From Montifringilla adamsi (taxonomy: Eukaryota; Chordata; Aves; Passeriformes; Passeridae): a stretch of 64,000 nucleotides of DNA. Shown here in pieces: positions 1 through 12,700 of this stretch; position 1 is the first letter of the stretch, and each line of letters opens with the position of its first letter. The notes under the pieces were generated by a model that searched no databases, was not told the origin of the DNA, and saw only the letters and a program-made list of their open reading frames with translations. A program made the translations under genes and the position numbers. The stretch is taken from the NCBI GenBank assembly GCA_017590115.1, contig JAGGNK010013558.1, forward strand, positions 8,607,752-8,671,751, written 5' to 3'.

Positions 1-350
1 CGGCCCCGCCACGCCCGGGCTCGGCGGCGAACGCAGCGCCTGCCCCGGCGCCTCCGCAGCGCTGAAAGCGAGTGCGCGCCTGGTTATTGCGGAGCGCTCG
101 CATCCTCCGGTCACGCGTGGGAGGACAGAAATTAGATGGGGCAGTTTAATAAAATGCCTAAAGGAGGCGTTTGTGTGGATGATGATGAGCTGCCCCTCCC
201 TGGAGATCTCCTGCCTTTTGTATGTCACGGATACAGCAAGACCGGCGGAAGGTGGTTCTGCTCCGCCGCGGGCAGCGGGTCAGAGCAAACGAACCAATGC
301 CAGGTTCAGGAAGAGATCGCTGGTTTAGAACATTTAGGAATGTTTCCAAG
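1..350. promoter_or_regulatory. Edge of a CpG-rich segment, probable TMOD2 promoter or first exon
   Basis: The first ~130 bases are very GC-rich and dense in CpG, unlike the AT-rich DNA that follows, and CpGs persist in patches to about 320. That is typical of a vertebrate promoter CpG island, and the window begins inside it. The next gene downstream on the + strand is TMOD2, which in mammals has a noncoding first exon separated by a long intron from the ATG exon. This is therefore the best candidate for its promoter and exon 1. I cannot fix a transcription start or a donor; a GTATGT at 220 is one possibility. A 73-codon + frame (136-357) lies here and resembles nothing I recognise; it could be an upstream ORF or chance. 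The island could also serve a divergent gene to the left of the window. Confidence 0.45.
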
Positions 351-3300
351 GTCCTGAGGAGCTAAGTGTACCCTCAAAACCTGCACCTTGCATTAGATGT
401 CACATACTGTCTGTTCTGTCATCTTCTAATTAAAATAATCAGGGTGCCCTAGTTCAAGGGGATTTGCTTTGATGGAAACTTTAGGAGAATTTCTTCTGCC
501 AGAATAAAAATCCACAGTTAATCAATGAGAGGCATGTAGAGATAACTGAGGAGTATAAACACCAAAAAGTAAATGACGACTGGTTAGATTAACATAAGCA
601 TCCTGAGCTTAGCAGTGACATAAACTTCTGAAAAAAATTCTAACATTATTATTAATGAGGCAAATTCAGAAATTTATCAGTATCAAATATAAATTTCAAA
701 ATAATTGGAAGAAGTAATTATATTTTTATACCATGAATATATACCCTGTGTAGATCTATGCTTTTGAAAGTGTTTAGTAGAGGAAATCGTCATCAAGTTA
801 TTGAGTGGCTTATTTGTAGTAAATAGATTCAGTCTTTCAATTTCTTATCATATGAAAGCTTTACTTTAACTGATTATTCTCAGAAATTGTCTTTGAACTT
901 CCTCTGTTCTGCCCTTCACTCTTGGAGAGAGGAACGTGTGATGGCCAAGAAACACCTGGGGTCAGCTGGCCTGGTACTGTAGGCATCCCATCCTCCAATT
1001 CTTTGCGAGGGATGCAGTTACTAGAAAACTGAGCTCAAACTCAGGGGTGCACAGTGATGTCTCACTGAATTATACTGACAATATCACAGTCCTTTCCATG
1101 GTATTCTACACTCATTTTCTGTCTAAGCCTGCCTGCCTTTGTGGTGGAGTTCTACACAGTGCACACCTTAACTGGTTTCCACTATGGATATATTTAAATT
1201 TTTACCACTGGGTAAGAAAAATGAAGACTTATGTGACTCATTTTAGTGACTTCACCAACTTAAATTCCTAATGTGTCTTTTTTCCATTTATCCATCTTGG
1301 TTGTATGTCTGAGCTTAGCCAGTAGCCTCTCTTATCATGATAATCTAAATAATTTTGTTCAAAGTGGTGTGCTTTGCTCTATGTTGGCATACCTTTTCTT
1401 CCTTCCTCAAATTAACATTATTTCCAGTATTTTACAACTTCTGGCAAGCAATGTTCATGCATTTCTGCTGTTAGTAATCTGTTTTAGGTTTTTTTTTTTT
1501 GGTTTTTTTTTTTTTTTTTTTTGGTAGCATTCGAAAATTATTGAACCTCCTAGTTTGATGGCTTCCTGTCATTGAGTGTCCTTTTGGCTGGGACTGAGGT
1601 GGCTGTGCAGGGTTTTGCACTGAGAGGCCCTGGTAGCATCCTGTAGCCACAGGAATTTGTACAAGGTGGGTTAATAGTGGGGTGAATGCCTATATTCTGT
1701 TTACTGACCACAGCAGACAAGTGTAGTGGTGGCTTCTGTTGAACAAAGGGGTTTGGTCATCATTATTTGGTGCTCCAGAAATCTGTAAACTTAATTTTTA
1801 AATCCTTCTTTCAAAGAGCAGCTGGGACTGAGTGTCCAGCTGCTATGCTAAAACAGGGAAATCTGAGAACAGTGGTGACAAAAAGGTAGCACTTGGTTTG
1901 TTATCTGTTGGCAGCACAGGTGGAACAATGCTGGAGTTTATGTTACCCACTGTCCTTTTTTCCTATTGATGTTTCCAACATGTGGGAAACAAACACTGCT
2001 GTTGTTGTTTCCAGGGCTGGTCTGATGTATTTCATTGTAAAAATAAAAAGTCAATTTCCAGGTAATTCCTTCTCCTGTTTGTTGTTTCAGCTGTCGGGAT
2101 GTGCACATCCTGCATGGTTTCTGGCTTTGGTTTACAGATAAAATGCAAAAAATGTTGGTAGTTATGATGTCTGTGTACATTGTAAGGAGAAAAAGCAGCT
2201 TAGGAAAGATGCAAAAAGAGGTTTATTTAGAGGGTACCTAGCAGTGGTCATTATTCAGGATCTCAGTTCTGCAGTCATTAGTACATGCTCTTACCCAGCC
2301 TTTGGGTCTCTCTGCTGTGTTTTCACTTGGCCTATGTTGTTCATTTAAAATATCCACTTAAATGTACAAGATGTCCATGGAGGAAGGGACCCATAGCCAA
2401 AGGAAAAGCTGTCCAGTGCTTGACACTTGGAAGATGGTTCCATTCCTTATCTTGCCATGGACTTCCCACTGGACCTTGTGCAAGGCCTTTCTTTCTCCTG
2501 ACAGGGAGTGGAGAGGCTCTCGTGTGGCTGATGGTGTTTAGGGCTCCACAGCAGCTGGTTCCGTGTAAATGCGATCAGCCAAGGAGGGTACCAGAACCTG
2601 GCCTTTGTCTTTCCAGGTTTGCCTCTGTGCAAAGCTGCAGGTCTTCCTACCCCAGTGTGTGCTTTGCTTTGCACTCATGGTGGATGTGCTGATTACAAGG
2701 ACTGCACTTCTTCACACAACACAAAAGCTGGGATCTGAGCTGGATGAAGACACCTCCTTGTAAACATCACAGCTGTTCCTGTAAAGTGTATGATCCCTGT
2801 TCCCCTGGGGACCACAGAGCCGTGGGCTGCAGTGTCACAGGCTGGGGGATGTCAGCTCTGGGGCAGTGCTGGCCAGGGGTACAGGTCTTTACCTGCTCCA
2901 AGTAAATCAGCACCTGTCTGCTGCAAACCTGCAGAGTCTGGTACTTATTGAAGGAGGTTAAAATATCATTGGTGCCCCCCGGAAGATAATGAGGCCATTT
3001 TCTTCTCCTTGCAATCAAATGGGCACGTATCCAAGGGACCATCAGTCGGCCAGCCCTGGTGCAGCTCAGCAGCAGGGTGTTTCTGCTCACGTCAGAGTGA
3101 AGCACACAGATGACAAATTGCGGGTGGAGCTGCCACTTCACCGTCTCTTTTGCCTGTATAAAAAGACTCTGTCCTCCGCAGCTCTCAGCTGTGCACTTCA
3201 CACCGCCCTCAGTCTCAGACAGTGACTGGTATGTTTTTATCTTAGAAGAGCTAATTAACATTGCACAGATTTTCAAACCATCACTTAAGTCCCATAAACG

Positions 3301-6300
3301 GAAGAACCTTCCAGTTCTACAAAGTTACCACCTGCAATTGTTTAATTAGTTTGTAACTAAACTTTACCCCTCTAGAAACAATGGGGGGTGTTCATTTGCA
3401 AGAGACAGGATGGACAAGCAGGTCTCTGGTGCTTTCCTGTACTTGATGCATCACTGAAATGGCAGACCACCATCCCACCAATGTCTGCAAGGCTTAGGTT
3501 TGTTCATCATCCTCTTCTTGGAGGCAGGAATTGAGTGATTTAAAGGTTGAATTTTCTAAGTAAGGCTTAAATCATCATGTGGTCACTGTATAATTAGTCA
3601 TCAAATGTTTGTCTGGAAACAATTCTAATGGTTATGATCTAAAAATATCATGATACCCAGAAACAAGCTATAAATTCATCAGGCATTGTAAAGAAATGCT
3701 TCCTTTCCAGGATTCATTTTCATGTTTTGAGTGGTTATGAGTAATACCACTAATGTTATTTTAGAAACAATCAGAAATTGGTAATTATATAACATTCTGC
3801 CTCAGTGGGAGAAGCATCAATGTTTCATCTTTCTTTAATCACCAGGGAAAACCTTTCATATTACCTCAATCAGAGGGAGTACATCCTTTTATGTCTTCTA
3901 TAAATAACAGTGCTTTCATATGGATAATTTTGCAATATATGTGGTGGTTATTTTTTTTGAAAGGGCATGACTGAAGTCCCATTACACTGAATTAATGTCT
4001 CACATTTTATTTGCATGGAAGTTATCAATCCCCATTTAAGCAGCCAACTGTGATGTAAACTATAGAGTAGCATAAACATTACCAAGGTTCAGAATGTCAC
4101 ATCCAATTATCAAGTGGAGTTTTTCATCACTGAATGATTATCCTAAAATATCAGGACTAGTCTAATATTAGGACAACATAATTGTTAATTATTCACTGCA
4201 CTCTGTATAGAACTAAACCAGTTGCTGGGAATAGAGCATGAAGTAACCCTATATTAGCTCTGGAGAAAAGCAGTATTTTAAATATACTGGGATTTTGAGG
4301 GATTCTTTGCTGCAGTGTGACAGAGGATGGCAGCTGGGCTGGGCACAGAAGAGGTTTGGCCACTACTGACTGTCCCAGAGCCAGCCCTGAGGCAGTGCCA
4401 AGTGCAGCTGAGTTCTCCCCCTGCCAGCCCCACAGACACTCTGAAGAACCCAATTCTACAAGTCCTCAAACAGGTGATTTGCTCTGATCCACAAAGTGAT
4501 CGCGCTGTGTCATGAATGTAAAGTGCTTAGAAAAGGTGACTAGACTGGAGCAGTTCAGTACTCCTTATGTTCTGAAGGTTTTTTTTGGGAAACAGAGAGA
4601 AAAGTTGGGAGATTCTAGAAGAGGAAATACTTTTCTACAGATCTCTCTTCCATTTTCTATCTCTGTGAATTTCTTTGACATGTCTGCTGTATCTGCATCA
4701 GGACCTGTAGCTAATACTATTCACATCATGCACACACAAACCCCACTTTTGTAATGCTGTGTTCCTGCCACACTTGTGTTCTGTGCTGGCCCTAATGCAT
4801 TCCTTCTAACTTTTCTGAGACTCATGAACCTCCTACTGCAAAACATGATTTCCTAGAACTCATCCCCCGTATGTTCATGGTTAGAAAGTACATTGGTACA
4901 TTTGTCTTGCCTTTTAAGTAGAAAAATTAAAATAGGAATCTTATTTATATGTCAGACAATGGAGTATTTCTAGTGTTCCCTGTCTGGCACTGGATTCAGT
5001 GTGCTGGTGGGGGCACTCCCTTGCCTGGATGCCATGGGACAATCACCCTCCTTCTGCTGAGCATCTGCTTGTGTTGCACAAATACGGCTCTTAATCATAA
5101 TGGCCCCAATCCTATTTATTTGGTCCAGTATCAATTTAACTTGGGATTAATTCCACCTGGTTTTTATTTTCATGTTTAGCTACATGAGTCTATTTAAAGA
5201 AAAGGAAGATTTTTTTTCCACATTTACAGGTCAGTTTTACAACTGTTTTTTAAAACATAAATATCCACCACTGTGGATACAGAGATAATTTAAAATAGGT
5301 CATGCATCAGGATTTCCTTTCTAAAGATCTGTTGCTGTGATTTGCAAAAATGAGAACAATTTCTCAAACCTGATTATTAAAAAAATACTCTTTTTCCCAA
5401 TAAAATGCAAAGACCCACATGTCTCTATACTTCATAATGCACATTGTCATGCAGCTTCATTCCTAGCTTATACACACTATCAAACCTGGAAATTCACATC
5501 CTCTGTAACAGTCTTCTCCTCTCTGCAGGACCCCAGAGACAGATGTTTCTCTAAGTGTGTAGTCTGTGTTTTAGATGGCAGGAGTGACCTCAAGTGCATT
5601 TGTAGCTGCTGGTCCATAGGAGATTCTACAGTTCAGGTTTTCCAACACTTCCTAGGGGATCCAAGCACATGCAAGGGGGACCCCTGTGACATTCAACATC
5701 AATTCAGCAGAGGAGTGATTCACTCTCAGAAAGAAACATCTGTATCAGCAGTAGAAGATTACAACAGTGTTATGGCATCAGCAGAAACCACAGCTTGGCT
5801 CCTCTAGAAAGGCTTTTCAGAAGTATATAAGCATAACAAAAAGGTACTTTTGAACATGGTGAGGTGCAGAGGGGCTGTATCACAGCAGGTGTTAACTACA
5901 CTGAGCAATAATGATTTTATGTAGGCTGGCTAATGACACCCTTTTTTTCCTTGAAGGCATGTTTTGAATGCTGATGTTGACAGGAATAGTGAAAAGCTGC
6001 CCCAAATAACACCCTATGTATTTCTTTCTTTAGAAGGAATCAGCTATAGCAAGAGATTCTTTGAAGCTCACAGTGGAACCTCTGTGCTCCACAAGGGTTT
6101 AAAAGTAGCAGGTGGGTAGCAGAAATGCCTCTTCCAGTTCTGCCCCATCCAGAACCAGCGCAGATCTCACCTTTGGGCTTTGCTGTTTAACACTGGGGCT
6201 TAGCCCCAGGAGAGACTGAGACGCTCCATACTGGAACTCAGTGGAGAAAAACAAATGGGATATGTGCTCCCCATTCCTTAACCTCTTTCACTCTTCCCAG

Positions 6301-9300
6301 TAAGTTTGAAGGGAAACTGCACAGTGTTATCCATGGTCCCTCATCCTAATGCAGTGTGACATTCAGGAGTGTGTTGTCTCTGTGGCTAGGCTGGACATCT
6401 CCCTTGTGCTGTGAGACCTGATCTGCTTTTACTTGCTCAAAATAACAGCAGCAGGGAGCTCTGGGTTAGAGCTGCCTTTGTAACTAATGGAAGTTTTCAT
6501 CCAGTAATCATAACAAAGCAAATCCAGTGGATGAAGTGTGCAAGAAGTAAGTAGTTGTGCACACCCAGGCCACAGTAAGGAGCTGCACAGACAGCATATG
6601 GCTCTGTTTACATGCACAATATTAACAGTATCAAATCCAATTAGGGAGGTGGAGATCGTTATCATCACATTAGACAGCAGTTTCCAGAGTGTGTGAATCA
6701 AGAGTTCAGCATTTCCTTCCCAGTCTGACTGATGCTGAATTGTTGGATTTATCTCTTCCCTTGATTTGAGCTGCTGTGACTCTGGTGAAAGGTCAATAGA
6801 GAGCACAAACCCAGGACGTGAGCAATGGGTGTTTTAGCCCAGCCTGTGCAGCAGAGTGAAAGCTCCAGAAAAGCTTTACTGCTTTCAGGCATTGTGGACA
6901 AAGAAATTCCCTTAGCAGTGTCTTCTGCTTTTGTTCAGTCACAAAAGAGTAGGATTCTGTTGTGAAAAGGAAAATATTATGGGAATTTCTGTTGCAAATG
7001 TGTGCAGGCAAGAAAAGCGTGATTTCAGGCTTTTCAATCTACTGAGGGTTATTCAACACAGTACTTCATGCCACAAGAGAAGTTAGGCTGGTACATCTGT
7101 AATATCTGGGTTTAAATTTCTCTTTGGGTCATCCCTGCTGAACATGGTCAAACACCTTCTCTTCTTCCTTAAAATAGTGAGAGTTGTCACCAGCTCAAAG
7201 TGTCTCCTGGCACATCTTCCCTTTATGGCTGAGCGCTTGGGCAATTCACAAAGAATTTGGGGGTGTGTGGTGCACACAGTCATACTCTGATTCACCTGGG
7301 GTCAGCTGTGCAGACCTCACAGAAGCTCTCAGATCCGTGGCCTTGATCCCAGTGCCACAATTCCTGGCTGTATCCCTGCAGTGCTGTACACCCGAGGGAG
7401 AGGTCCTGGTACCAGGTGTCCTGCACGGCTGGACTGCTGACCCTCAGCCAGGGAAATGCCTTGGACTCTTACAAGTTGCTTTTTCTACAATATTTAATTA
7501 CCCTAACCTTGGGATTACATTCTTGTCTTTTCCAGGGATGTGATTAAACTCTAATAAAATAACCATTTAACTTAAATAGATTTAAAAAGCTGTAATCCCC
7601 TCAAAGAGATTTTTTAGCTCAGTTAATGACTCTAGCTGAAATGTTATGTTTGGAATGAGTTTATCCAAAGGAACTTAGAGAAGGCACCTGATGCCCTGGG
7701 GCAGAATGTTGTACTGCATCTCAATTTGGTTTTACAGTTTAAACAAATTACGATTTTTAAATAAAATGCTTTCATTATTTAACAAGTAATTTTGATAAAA
7801 ATTTTCTTGGATTAAATACATATTGAACTAGTGTTCTTCTTAATCACAAAGTACACAAAAACATCAGCTCTTTTGTACCGGTTTTGGTGAAAATATCCTC
7901 CACACTCATTGCATATGATGAAATTTTGGTATTATAAGAAAATTTTGCAACAGTTGTAACTTTATTAAACATCAGATGCTGACTATCTCCCTAAAACAAA
8001 CTCAATTTAAAGAATAGTTGAATTCTGTCCTGACATTTGGAATGGCTTGATGATGATGTCGTGCTAGGAAAACAGCAGCCACAAACAGAGCAGGAATAAG
8101 GAAAAAAAGAAAATGTGTAGGCAAAATAATGATTCTTCTTCGAATAGGATATTTAAGTTTCCAGTCAAGGCTTAATGTGCCTTGCAGTAGTCACAGAATT
8201 CCGGATATTTCAAATCTGTAATTCCTTTGATTATTCCTTTCTCTTTCAATAGATTGCTGATTTCTAGTCTTTTTGATAAATATAAAAATGAAATATGTTT
8301 TAATATTTAGTACTTAAATATTAAAACTCCTAAGTAAATTAAATATTTTTATCTGGATTTGGAATAAAAGAAAAACAAAAATCAGGCTTCCAGCTCGTAT
8401 GACAAGCAACAGAACCCACATGGATTTTATCAGCTTATGACAACTGAAAACCTGGCCAAAGGAAATTAGGGTTGGGGTTGATGCATAAATCAGTGGTGGG
8501 TGTCAGTTGGCTGGTTTCCATATCAACCATGACTCTGAAATTTGTGAATGCAGAAACTCAGCTGTGAAACTGCGCAGCTAACTGTGCCATTTGAGAGTGC
8601 TGGTGCTGCTCTGGGAACTGGGCACCCTTGGGAGGGCCCGCAGCACACTGAGAGTCCCAGCTAATGCTGTTTCTGATCATAAGTTAATTCTCTGTCCCTT
8701 TACAGGCTGATTCTGGTTCTAGAATTTGTTCTGGACAAGAAAAAAATGAGCAAGTAAGGACAGAGAGTCCTTTGTCATGTTGTCATATGACAGATAATAT
8801 GACAATGACTGTTGTGGTCATGCAAATGAGAACTTCTTGTTCCCAGTCGGTTGGGATCATCTAACAAAGAATCGTATTCAAATTTTAAAACTAAAAGAGT
8901 TTGTGAAATACCAAGTTCATGTCTTTTTCATGTTTTTTTCAAGTTTTGAAGCTCTGCAGGTCTCCCATGTAACAGACTGAATTACAGATAATATTTTGAG
9001 CTATAACTAGCATCCCGTCACTCCAAGAATTTTGATGATATGTGCTATCATTTGTATCCAAACATGCTGAAGTAAGACTAACTACCAGTGTACCTGAGAG
9101 AGGCTTAGGTAACCAGAATGTGCCAAAAAGTCAGCCAAGATGATGTGGGTTAGCTTTCAGCCACCAGCAAAGCTGGGATAAGTCAGAATCCCTCAAAGCA
9201 TAACATTTTGGTTTTTGTTTGTCAGTGTTGGATTGTTGTCTTTTACTCTACCACTTTGCTTCTGGCCAAAAGAGCAAGCAGATACTGTTTCTAAGCAAAT

Positions 9301-9565
9301 GAAATAAACCAGCTATATTTCTATGAAAAAGCAAAAGTTGCTAATATTTTCCTTATCTCTGTCTCGAAGCTGCTCTTTGCTGTGCCCCAGCTTACTGAAC
9401 CCGTCCTTGCTATTCCTTGGCTGCTCTGCCCAGGACATCCCACACCCCCTGTGCTGTGCCAGGACATCCTGCTGCTTTGTTTTCATTAATAAGTGTCACT
9501 GTGACCCTCAGCTTTCCAGGACTCTCAGCTCAACGGAGATGCTCACAATGCTTTATTGTTAGCAG
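351..9565 (+). other. Probable TMOD2 intron 1, no gene recognised
   Basis: About 9 kb of mostly AT-rich sequence lies between the CpG-rich left edge and the first coding exon of TMOD2. Many short frames occur on both strands, the longest being 169 codons on the - strand (2767-3276) and 156 on the + strand (5337-5807). None shows a recognisable domain or a convincing exon structure. A TATAAAAAG string near 3156 on the + strand is not followed by an identifiable transcript. A T-tract at 1489-1522 is listed separately. I see no clear transposon in this stretch. That it is an intron is inferred from the TMOD2 gene layout in other vertebrates. Confidence 0.45.
1489..1522. repeat. Interrupted poly-T tract
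   Basis: Twelve T (1489-1500), GG, then twenty T (1503-1522). This is a simple low-complexity tract with no attached retrocopy that I can recognise. Confidence 0.9.
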
Positions 9566-9644
9566 GGAGCGTGGCTGGAGGAGCTGGGCACCCCTGGATG
9601 GTTGAAACCCTGAGCAGCAGCAGCAGAGCAGAGCAGCAGGAGCC
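9566..9644 (+). other. TMOD2: Candidate TMOD2 5' UTR part in the start-codon exon
   Basis: The exon carrying the ATG probably begins after the acceptor-like CTTTATTGTTAGCAG ending at 9565, which leaves about 79 bases of leader with CAG-rich sequence (9614-9640) before the start codon. The pyrimidine tract is weak and other AG sites occur upstream, so the exon start is uncertain. Confidence 0.35.
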
Positions 9645-9770
9645 ATGTCTCTGCCCTTCCGAAAGGAGCTGGAGAAGTACAAGAATATCAACGAAGATGA
9701 AATACTCAGCAAGCTCTCAGAGGATGAACTGAAGCAGCTAGAACATGTTCTCGATGACCTTGATCCTGAG
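9645..9770 (+). CDS. TMOD2: TMOD2 coding exon 1 (residues 1-42)
   Basis: It encodes [12 protein letters not shown] through LDDLDPE, the conserved N-terminal tropomyosin-binding segment of tropomodulins. The donor GTGAGT follows directly at 9771. The start context is GAGCCATGT. The exon ends in phase 0. Confidence 0.96.
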
Positions 9771-12700
9771 GTGAGTGATGATAACTGCAGCACTGCCTGT
9801 TAGAAATGCCACACACTGCAGTGTTTTTTATTTGTATTCTGTTGCAGTAGGGACAGTGAACCTTAAGGTATGAGCAGCTCAGCTACAGACATTTTGGTGG
9901 TATTCCTGCTGGGATGTGCTACTTTTCTAAAAGTCACTGTGCTCTTGGTCTATCCCATGTCTATTTAGACATGAGCTTGTCTGCAATCTAAATTTTTAAT
10001 CATGTTGGCACAGTGCAACACAATGAGAAGCTTTTTATGGCTGCTATTTCTGAGCACAGCAGTAAACAAACATAACCTGTGTTTATGGAGATCAGGTGTT
10101 TTGAACTATCTGTTGACGGTGTCATTCAGCACATATGTTTTTACTTGAAGAGAACATATTTGGAATGATCAAGAAAAACAGGATTCAGCTACACAACTGT
10201 CATTTTCCAGAGAGTAGGAATAATTGGGATATTTTATATATATATATATATATAATAAAATATATATAAATATCTATAATAGTTGAGAAATTCTCGCAAA
10301 GAATTTAAAGATCTCTGGTCTGAGGACCACTTGATCCTACAGTAATGAGGTTACAGTCACAAGTGCACAGGGAATTGTGACTTTATCTACCCAAAGATAT
10401 TCAAACTGATGTAGGAATTTGAAAACTGGCAGGTAAAATGGCAGATAAAATGTTCTCTCTGGAGGCAAAATGAATTTGGAGAAACACAATAGATTTATAG
10501 CTTCTAATTCTATAGCACCAGTTTGTCTGGAAATTAAGGGGCACTTTAGTGTTCTCTCCCACCATGTTGCCACTTCCCACACTACTACCACTTCTACATT
10601 TTCTGGTATTTTCAAGTATCTGGCATCTCAAATGGAGACACAGAAAATCATAAAAAAGCAACACCAACCAACCCAATAATTCAGGCCATGGTGCATTTGT
10701 ATTTATGCTACATATGTGCAGTGAATTTGGAGTACTCTGGGTAAATTTTTCATGCACAGGTAAAATAACTGGTGACTTGAGTTCAGTGGATGTGCTCAGA
10801 ATGCACAGAATTTCTTTTGTATTTGCCATGGATCACATTTACTGTGCATGTTCTGGCCAGTGAGGAAATGTTTCTGAAGTACTCTGGGGCACCTTCAACA
10901 ACTTGGCGTTATTGCACGTGCACTGCAAGTTCCACCTACCCGCATTTCTTCCTGGGATTTCCTGGACTGACATGGTGGGGCCTTATGCATATTCCTGTGT
11001 TACAGGAGGCAGGTGAAATCACAGGATCCCACAGCTACATGTTGAGAGTGGGAGTTATCTGCTTGCTTCCTCATACTCTGAATAGCTGAAGTCTACCTCA
11101 TTCGCCAGTCTCTTTAGTGCATGCTATTCATTTCTGAATTCTGAGACATCTGCTTTAGAATGAAAGGAATTTTTTTTCAGTGAGAGAAAAATGGTGAGGA
11201 AAAAGAGTAAAGGAAAAGTACAGAAAACATATCCCGGTTTATCAGGACTGCAAACTGTGGTTATAATATGTGTAACAAAGGACTCTTGCTTAGTTCCTTG
11301 GTGCTCTGCCTGTGAATATGGTTAATACAAATATTAGTGGGCAGTAAGTCGGGAAGACTGAATGATGTGCTGGGGTTCGTGATTATGTTTAGGTAATGTG
11401 TGTTACTGCTGTCATCCAAGAGCATTATGCAAAGAATGATTTCACTTGAAACCCACTGAGATGAGATGTGGAGCACTGTGTGCAGCTGCCTGCTGTCCTT
11501 CCCATGCCCCTCTCTCTCACAGAATGCCCTGCTTCCAGCGGGATTTCGACAGAAGGACCAGACCACGAAACCTGCCACGGGCCCCTTCGACAGAGAGCGC
11601 CTGCTCTCCTACCTGGAGAAGCAAGCTCTGGAGCACAAGGACAGAGAAGACTTCGTACCCTTCACAGGGGAAAAGAAAGGTACTGGCCATGCTCGTGCTG
11701 GCTCTGGGGAGCAGACAGACTGGCAGAGTGCCTGGTGCCTGCCTGCTCCGTGCACTGTGCGGGGACACCGGAGCTCAGGGCTCTGACAGTGCGCGGCGAG
11801 GCTCAGTCAGATCTAGAGCTGCTGCAGCAGAAGGTGGAGGGGGGTTTAGCTGCCCTGGTGTCTGTCCCACTGCTCTGGAGTCCCATGGCAGCTCTGTGGC
11901 CTGTGCCATGGCAGCTCCATGGTCTGTGGTGGGTTATTGGCCTCTTGGGGGTACAGGAACCCCAGTCCAGCACAGGGCTCAGGCAGCAGCTCTTGGTCAG
12001 ACAGTGCCTCTGGGTGCACTCAAGCACAAAGGTGCCCTCAGCAGCCCCACAGGGACTGTTCCCTGGTCAGCATTAGGCCATGCAGGGGTATTGCACTGGG
12101 GGAGGTGTTCAGGAGGAAACACATAAATACCTTTCTGAGTGAATCTTGCCTACAAGTGCTGCATGTAACAGCTCAGGGAATACAGTTACAAAAAATCAGT
12201 ATTTTTCCACTTCTTTACTATCACATCTGGCAATGCTATTCATGCCGACACTTTCCCTGCTACCCTTGTCCTACAGCTACAGGAAAAAAAAGGGGAAAAA
12301 CAGGAAAACCTAATTCTAATAATTTAAACACTGGTAGGATAACCTCAGGGCAGGAACAGTCATAATTTAAACAAACAATATTCCTTTAGTACCACTAGCT
12401 CCTTTTCCCTGTTTATAAAAAGTGGACAAAAATGCTGGCCTCAGGCAACCCCTTCATTCAAGAAGGAACTTCCTATGTCTGGGTCCATTTCTGGCTGTGT
12501 AATGGATTTGCCATTATTTCAGTGGGATCTGCTTAAGGGAAAGCAGATACTTCAAGAAAGTCAAAGGCAGCATTTTTACATTATGTACCATTACCAAAGA
12601 TGTAAAATGTTATTTATATAACATTTCATAGGCCAGGAGTTGTTACTATCACTACATTGTGTTCTCAGTCTTTGAAACAATGATTTCAGACAAATGAGAC

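Noticed and set aside
11446..12126. 226-codon + strand frame across TMOD2 exon 2 and the following intron
   Set aside because: It is in a different frame from the conserved tropomodulin coding sequence and runs past a canonical donor; it is a GC-driven shadow frame.
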